From positions 1 through 35,446 of the IMG/VR virus record IMGVR_UViG_3300017922_000001: a stretch of DNA of 35,446 bases; one strand, written 5' to 3'. The notes beneath the pieces were generated by a model. That model saw only the letters and a program-made list of their open reading frames with translations, made no database searches and was not told the DNA's origin. A program made the position numbers and the translations under genes. Position 1 is the first letter of the stretch, and the number at the start of each line of letters is the position of its first letter. This document shows positions 31,875 to 35,446 of the stretch, piece after piece. The stretch comes from a virus.

Positions 31875-32177
31875 ATGTTTAAATGGAATTGCCCGAGGTG
31901 TGGCTTTTATACTAATAGTGAAGAAATGAAAAGACTACATACACATGAGGCAAAGCATGAGTGCGACGCGAGAATTAAAGAGCTCGAAACTTTGAGAAAT
32001 CAGGACGGCGAAGTAATTGACGAAAATACAGAAGTGCCTAACGAGGCCGAGGTTGAAGAATTGACCGTCGACGATATGACTAAAAAGGAAATAATGGCAG
32101 AATTGGATAAAAAAGAAATCGAGTACAACAGCAAAGATCTTAAAGCTGAGCTATTTGATTTGTTAGTAGGTGACTAA
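31875..32177 (+). CDS. Small head-region protein: zinc finger plus Rho-N/HeH-like domain
   Basis: 100 residues. The N-terminus has C6-PR-C9 and H-x-H...H-x-C (CPRCGFYTN, HTHEAKHEC), a likely zinc finger. The C-terminal 35 residues (TVDDMTKKEIMAELDKKEIE, KDLKAELFDLLVGD) look like the Rho-N/HeH/LEM-type helix-extension-helix module found in many small head-tail region proteins. Between them lies an acidic linker. AAAGGAGG precedes the ATG. Confidence 0.65.
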   Translation: MFKWNCPRCGFYTNSEEMKRLHTHEAKHECDARIKELETLRNQDGEVIDENTEVPNEAEVEELTVDDMTKKEIMAELDKKEIEYNSKDLKAELFDLLVGD

Positions 32178-32179
32178 AA

Positions 32180-32650
32180 TTGATAGAAGAAGTTTTACGA
32201 GACATTAATAATTTCTTTGTGAGCTTTAGAGACGAGGGCCACAACATAGAATCTAAAAAAGTAACGGTTGATAATCCTGATAAATTTTTGGTAGGCCAGT
32301 ATATCCTGATTAAAGGCTCGAGGTTGAGCGATGGCGTTTATGAAATTAGCAATATAGCCCAGGGCCAGTTGCTTTTAACCGAGGAAGTCGAAGGGGATTT
32401 AGAAGATGAAACCGACGACTTTTATGTTTACGGATTAAAGATTCCTAAAAACGTAATTCATATACACGATGACATAATGACATTTTATAACGATAGCGTT
32501 AAAGGGATTGACAGCGAAAGCCTCGGAGATTATTCAGTTAAATATACATCGGACGGCAAAGGAGACACAACCTGGAAAACAGCTTTTGCGTCAAGGTTAA
32601 ATCCTTACAGACAAATGTATCTCGATTTAGATTCTAATTTAGATTTGTAG
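32180..32650 (+). CDS. Head-tail connector protein (gp15-like)
   Basis: 156 residues from a TTG that follows the upstream stop by two bases, with TAGGTG as weak ribosome site. Position after coat and 'MIEEVLRDINNFFVSFRDEG' plus a 'LGDYSVKYTSDGKGDTTWKT' C-terminus correspond to the adaptor ring bound under the portal in SPP1-type phages. Assignment rests mostly on order. Confidence 0.65.
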   Translation: MIEEVLRDINNFFVSFRDEGHNIESKKVTVDNPDKFLVGQYILIKGSRLSDGVYEISNIAQGQLLLTEEVEGDLEDETDDFYVYGLKIPKNVIHIHDDIMTFYNDSVKGIDSESLGDYSVKYTSDGKGDTTWKTAFASRLNPYRQMYLDLDSNLDL

Positions 32651-32662
32651 GTGGTTAGTTAA

Positions 32663-32992
32663 ATGAATATAGAAAAATTCTATGAGGCAGGCATTGAAAT
32701 ATTAGAGCCCACAAAGACACAGAATGATTTTGGCGAGTATGAGGTAGCCTATACCGTCAAAAAGGCTATAATGGGTAGAATTCGTCCTCTTAGTGGAAAT
32801 GAGAGGTATGTCTCAGGGGCAAGGCACCAAGAAAGTACCCATAAACTATATTGTAGCTTTGATGAGTACGGCGAAATGGATGTGGACCACAAAATCAGAG
32901 GGAACGACGGTGTTGAATATGACATCATTTTTATAGGAAACCCGATGAATTTTGATAGATGGCTCCAAGTCGATTTGGAAGTGATAAGATGA
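32663..32992 (+). CDS. Head closure/head-tail joining protein
   Basis: 109 residues, beta-rich: GIEILEPTKTQNDFGEYEVA, IMGRIRPLSGNERYVSGARH, GNDGVEYDIIFIGNPMNFDR. This matches the general pattern of the PF05521 head-tail adaptor family (SPP1 gp16, phi29-like stoppers), which plugs the connector after packaging. Its TGA stop overlaps the next ATG. Confidence 0.82.
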   Translation: MNIEKFYEAGIEILEPTKTQNDFGEYEVAYTVKKAIMGRIRPLSGNERYVSGARHQESTHKLYCSFDEYGEMDVDHKIRGNDGVEYDIIFIGNPMNFDRWLQVDLEVIR

Positions 32993-33345
32993 AAAAGACA
33001 AAAGTAACTATTATAGATAAAACGGGCCAGGCTAAAAAGGAATTAAAGAGTGAATTATGGCTTGCAATGAAAAAGTCAGCGATGGAGGTTGAGGCCAAAT
33101 CAATTAGGATTGTACCGGTAGACACGGGGAATCTTAAAGGCAGTATAACGCACAGAGTGACGCCAGATTTTGGAAGAATAAGAGGATTCGTCGGAACTAA
33201 TGTCGAATATGCGCCGTATATAGAATTTGGACACTCTAAAAAAGCACCTCAGGGATTTTTAAGACCGGCCCTATACATGAGCCGTGAGAGAATAAATAAA
33301 TTCCATAGGCAGGCCTTAAAGAATTTGGAGAGGAAGTTTAAATGA
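32989..33345 (+). CDS. Tail completion protein (HK97 gp10-like)
   Basis: 118 residues. The ATG overlapping the upstream stop is chosen, since the protein naturally begins MKKTKVTIIDKTGQ; an in-frame ATG ten codons earlier lies within the upstream gene. Signature: AMEVEAKSIRIVPVDTGNLK, VEYAPYIEFGHSKKAPQGFL, typical of the HK97 gp10 family. It works at the head-tail joint. Confidence 0.85.
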   Translation: MKKTKVTIIDKTGQAKKELKSELWLAMKKSAMEVEAKSIRIVPVDTGNLKGSITHRVTPDFGRIRGFVGTNVEYAPYIEFGHSKKAPQGFLRPALYMSRERINKFHRQALKNLERKFK

Positions 33346-33704
33346 TAGGAAAAGTTATAACCAATTTATTGAACGCCTCAGGGATTGAAGTTATCCCTCA
33401 TGGACATGAGAAAGTTTATCCCGTTGCAACCTATAATAAAATAGCAAATAGTCAAGGATATACCCACCAGGGAAAAGACGGAATCGGTCGAGAGATATTT
33501 CAAATATCATGTTGGGCCGAGACTTTTGCCAGTGCTGAAATATTAAGGGATAACGTTAAAGACATCCTGGATAGTTATACCGGCACGGTGGAGGGCGTTA
33601 ATGTAAAGACAGTTTTTAATGTTAACGAAAACGACCTTTATGAAAATGAAACTGGGATTTATCAAAACATTGTAGATTTTGAATTTATATTTGAGGAGGA
33701 ATAA
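33342..33704 (+). CDS. Tail terminator/completion protein (gp17-like)
   Basis: 120 residues. Position and pattern (VYPVATYNKIANSQGYTHQG, REIFQISCWAETFASAEILR, ETGIYQNIVDFEFIFEEE) fit the DUF3168/SPP1 gp17 family that caps the tail tube at the head end. The start overlaps the upstream stop (ATGA), and GAGAGGAAG provides the ribosome site. Confidence 0.78.
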   Translation: MIGKVITNLLNASGIEVIPHGHEKVYPVATYNKIANSQGYTHQGKDGIGREIFQISCWAETFASAEILRDNVKDILDSYTGTVEGVNVKTVFNVNENDLYENETGIYQNIVDFEFIFEEE

Positions 33705-33707
33705 TTA

Positions 33708-34112
33708 ATGAGTGGAAAATTTGGTTTTGGAACAACTTTTAGTGTTACAATAGCAGACGTTTTGGAGGCTATTGCAGAATTAACAAGTATCAGTGGCCCG
33801 GAAATTTCTGTTAATGAGATTGACGTAACCTCACATGACAGCCCGGACGGCTATATGGAATTCTTGCCGGGATTAAAAGACGGTGGCAGTGTGACGATTG
33901 AGGGGAACTTTGAGAATGACGCGTCGCAACTTCACTTTCAAACATTGATTGACAACGGGGTAGCTGTGCCGATGGAAATTGCATTCCCAAATGCTTTGGC
34001 AACTTGGACATTTGACGGATTTGTGACAGCATTTTCAACCGACGCACCTCATGACGACAAGATTGATTTCACAGCTACTATCAAAGTAACTGGGAAACCG
34101 GTATTAGCTTAG
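33708..34112 (+). CDS. Major tail protein
   Basis: 134 residues: FGFGTTFSVTIADVLEAIAE, GPEISVNEIDVTSHDSPDGY, ATWTFDGFVTAFSTDAPHDD, KIDFTATIKVTGKP. This is the standard pattern of the small tail-tube protein of Gram-positive siphoviruses. Highly expressed genes of this type often have strong ribosome sites; GAGGAGGAAT precedes the ATG. Confidence 0.88.
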   Translation: MSGKFGFGTTFSVTIADVLEAIAELTSISGPEISVNEIDVTSHDSPDGYMEFLPGLKDGGSVTIEGNFENDASQLHFQTLIDNGVAVPMEIAFPNALATWTFDGFVTAFSTDAPHDDKIDFTATIKVTGKPVLA

Positions 34113-34122
34113 GAGTGATTAA

Positions 34123-34452
34123 ATGAGAGAATATACATTCGAAGTAAAGGATAAGACATATACGTTAAGATATGATTTCAACGCTATATGCGATATAGAA
34201 GAAGAGGCCCAACTCGGAATACCTGAGTTGATGAGTCAAAAGAGAATCGGAATGAACACGGCCAGGATTGTAATTTGGGGAGGATTGGCAAGGCAAAAAG
34301 GTACCATGACAAAACAGCAAGTCGGAGAACTCATCCAGGAATATATAAACGAGGGGAACGACTTTACAAAGTTGATGCAAGATTCGATGGAGCTCCTTGC
34401 TGAATCGATTTCCAAAGAGGAAACGAGTGTATCAACAAAAAAAAAGAAGTAG
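34123..34452 (+). CDS. Tail assembly chaperone G
   Basis: 109 residues ending STKKKK. It starts MREYTFEVKDKTYTLRYDFN and has ICDIEEEAQLGIPELM, typical of tail assembly chaperones that bind the tape measure protein. Its last codons lie on a run of nine A's that forms a slippery site for making the longer G-T product. Confidence 0.85.
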   Translation: MREYTFEVKDKTYTLRYDFNAICDIEEEAQLGIPELMSQKRIGMNTARIVIWGGLARQKGTMTKQQVGELIQEYINEGNDFTKLMQDSMELLAESISKEETSVSTKKKK

Positions 34453-34817
34453 ACGGCAAGGATGAAAGTCCTTGCTTTCTTAAAATAGCAAAGCAAGCTG
34501 AGGAAGTGGCTTATTACTTTGGTATAATGCCCGACGAGTTTTGGGGTATGATACCCAGGGAATTATATAAATATCTCGACATGCAAGTTGATAGAGACAA
34601 AACAAAGCGCGAGGCCGACCAAAGAAACACGGCTTTAATATGTGCTACAATAGCTAATTTCTCAATGACAAAACCTAAAAATAAGAAATATAAAATAGAT
34701 GATTTTATCCCTAAAGAGAAAAAGGAAATGACCGAAGAAGATATGTTAAAAGAAGTTGAAAAGATTAACAGACTTTTAGGGGGTAAAGATCTTAGGCAGG
34801 AAGAAGGTGTTAAATAA
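34123..34817 (+). CDS. Tail assembly chaperone GT by -1 ribosomal frameshift
   Basis: The -1 frame entered at the A-run is open without interruption from about 34437 to the stop at 34815-34817. It adds about 123 residues (EVDGKDESPCFLKIAKQAEE, VAYYFGIMPDEFWGMIPREL, ... RLLGGKDLRQEEGVK) to the 108 codons of G, for about 231 residues. The T part has no ribosome site of its own; GTG 34506 is only the first start codon in that frame. GT/G ratio control is a classic feature of long-tailed phages. The stop overlaps the tape-measure ATG (TAATG). Confidence 0.88.
34440..34475 (+). promoter_or_regulatory. Programmed -1 frameshift signal
   Basis: Slippery heptamer A AAA AAG (34440-34446) in register with the G frame, nine bases before a hairpin GCAAGGA-TGAAAG-TCCTTGC (34456-34475; seven perfect pairs, an extra G-T possible). 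The stop of G (TAG, 34450-34452) lies in the spacer. All parts of the standard signal are present. Confidence 0.92.
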
Positions 34818-35446
34818 TGAGTGTCGGTAAAATGTCAGTTGAAATAAACTCGGACGAATCGGGCGCATTGCGTAGTTTAGACCGTGTGAGCGCAAAAATG
34901 AAAAAGGTCGGCGAAAAAATGCAGGTATTTGGCAAAAAAATGACAACTATGGTAACTTTGCCAGTAGCCGGAGCATTCGCCGGAATGGCTAAAAGTGCGA
35001 TGGAGCTCGAGGCAACGGAGGCAAAATTTTATACAGTATTTGGTAATATGAGCGATGACGCCGACGCATTTTTAGATAAATTTAGAGAATTGACGCCGGC
35101 CACAAAGGCTGAGTCAAGAAGTTTAGCGTCAAGCATTCAGGACTTAATGGTACCGATGGGAATTGCAAGAGACGAGGCGACTAAAATGACCGGGGAATTT
35201 ATGCACGTAACCGGGGCTTTGGCGAACTTTAACAGTGGTACTCACAGCGCCGAGGATGTAGCAATAGCAATGCAAAGTGCTTTGACTGGTATGTATAGAC
35301 CTTTAAAAGGTTTAGGCGTTCAACTGGATAAGACGACCATCCAAGAGATAGCTCTTAAAAGTGGGATGGCCGATACAAAAGAAGAAATAACTAAAGCGAT
35401 GGAGGCTCAAATATTACTCGATGAGATTTATAAACAATCCGGTGAC
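34817..35446 (+). CDS. Tail tape measure protein, N-terminal part (continues at 1-1431)
   Basis: The ATG overlaps the chaperone stop. 210 codons are present here, of which the last 41 are the repeated copy of bases 1-123. The N-terminus has a short coiled region (VSAKMKKVGEKMQVFGKKMT), then hydrophobic LPVAGAFAGMAKSAMELEAT and the phage TMP pattern LMVPMGIARDEATKMTGEF, ...ALTGMYRPLKGLGVQLDKTT. Together with the left part the full protein is about 645 residues. Confidence 0.93.
   Translation, partial: MSVGKMSVEINSDESGALRSLDRVSAKMKKVGEKMQVFGKKMTTMVTLPVAGAFAGMAKSAMELEATEAKFYTVFGNMSDDADAFLDKFRELTPATKAESRSLASSIQDLMVPMGIARDEATKMTGEFMHVTGALANFNSGTHSAEDVAIAMQSALTGMYRPLKGLGVQLDKTTIQEIALKSGMADTKEEITKAMEAQILLDEIYKQSGD
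35324..35446. repeat. Terminal direct repeat, right copy (circular overlap)
   Basis: Exact copy of the first 123 bases. It should be counted once; the unit genome is 35,323 bp. Confidence 0.95.

Noticed and set aside
34506-34817. Independent gene starting at GTG 34506
   Set aside because: No ribosome site, and the frame is open upstream to the slippery A-run; it is the T part of a frameshift product.
1-35446. tRNA or rRNA genes
   Set aside because: No cloverleaf-like sequences with TTCRANY and CCA-type acceptor patterns were noticed by eye in the gaps; a tRNA search program could change this.

Overview
The window is one complete, circularly closed genome of a tailed phage with long-tail (siphovirus-like) morphogenesis genes. 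The first 123 bases (1-123) recur exactly as the last 123 (35324-35446). The unit genome is therefore 35,323 bp and was opened inside the tape-measure gene, which is split across the two ends. Every gene I can support is on the + strand. Low G+C coding, strong AGGAGG-type ribosome sites, frequent ATGA/TAATG overlaps, an SPP1-like portal and minor head protein, and a lysin ending in an S-layer homology domain all point to a low-GC Gram-positive host with an S-layer. A clostridial anaerobe is my inference. I see no integrase, excisionase, CI-like repressor block or divergent lysogeny switch, so the phage looks virulent, or has lost lysogeny.

Layout. (1) 1-8830: tape measure (3' part), Dit, Gp37-like tail hub with pyocin-knob tip, two further tail-tip/fibre proteins, small coiled-coil and membrane proteins, holin, and a modular lysin (subtilisin-like, M23-like, SLH), closed by a terminator. 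(2) 8894-9284: a gene-free control region with TTATTTA-type repeats and a strong promoter. (3) 9285-23749: the early/replication region. It holds a SprT-like protease, many small Cys-rich proteins, a SNF2 helicase with a HARP-like module, an XRE regulator, a candidate ssDNA-binding protein, an archaeo-eukaryotic-type primase, a UvrD-like helicase whose start is interrupted by a TGA at the Walker A motif, and a VRR-NUC nuclease. Four promoters of identical architecture (TTtACA/TTGACR, 17 bp, TATACT) lie at 9194, 10197, 15222 and 20790. They share a TAACATATATGTTA-like dyad over the spacer and -10 box. (4) 23750-24358: a second gene-free region with a structured terminator, at least seven copies of the same TTATTTA repeat, two further blocks shared with the first control region, and a TTTACA-17-TATAAT promoter. 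(5) 24359-35446: the late region. A lone ParB/Srx-fold protein and a radical-SAM enzyme sit where many phages carry a ParB-methylase. They are followed by TerS, TerL, portal, minor head protein, scaffold, P22-like coat, connector and tail completion proteins, major tail protein, and tail chaperones G/GT with a textbook -1 frameshift signal.

How the genes work together. Early promoters under one shared operator would feed the primase, two helicases, a candidate SSB and a nuclease, with a host DNA polymerase since none is encoded. The late promoter would drive packaging, head and tail genes, and on the circular map transcription runs through the tail genes to lysis. SPP1/P22-like head genes fit headful packaging, which would explain the circular assembly.

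Most interesting leads: the interrupted UvrD helicase (prfB-like UGAC context), the ParB plus radical-SAM pair ahead of the terminase, the apparently permuted M23 module in the lysin, the repeat families shared by the two control regions, and strong GATC depletion.
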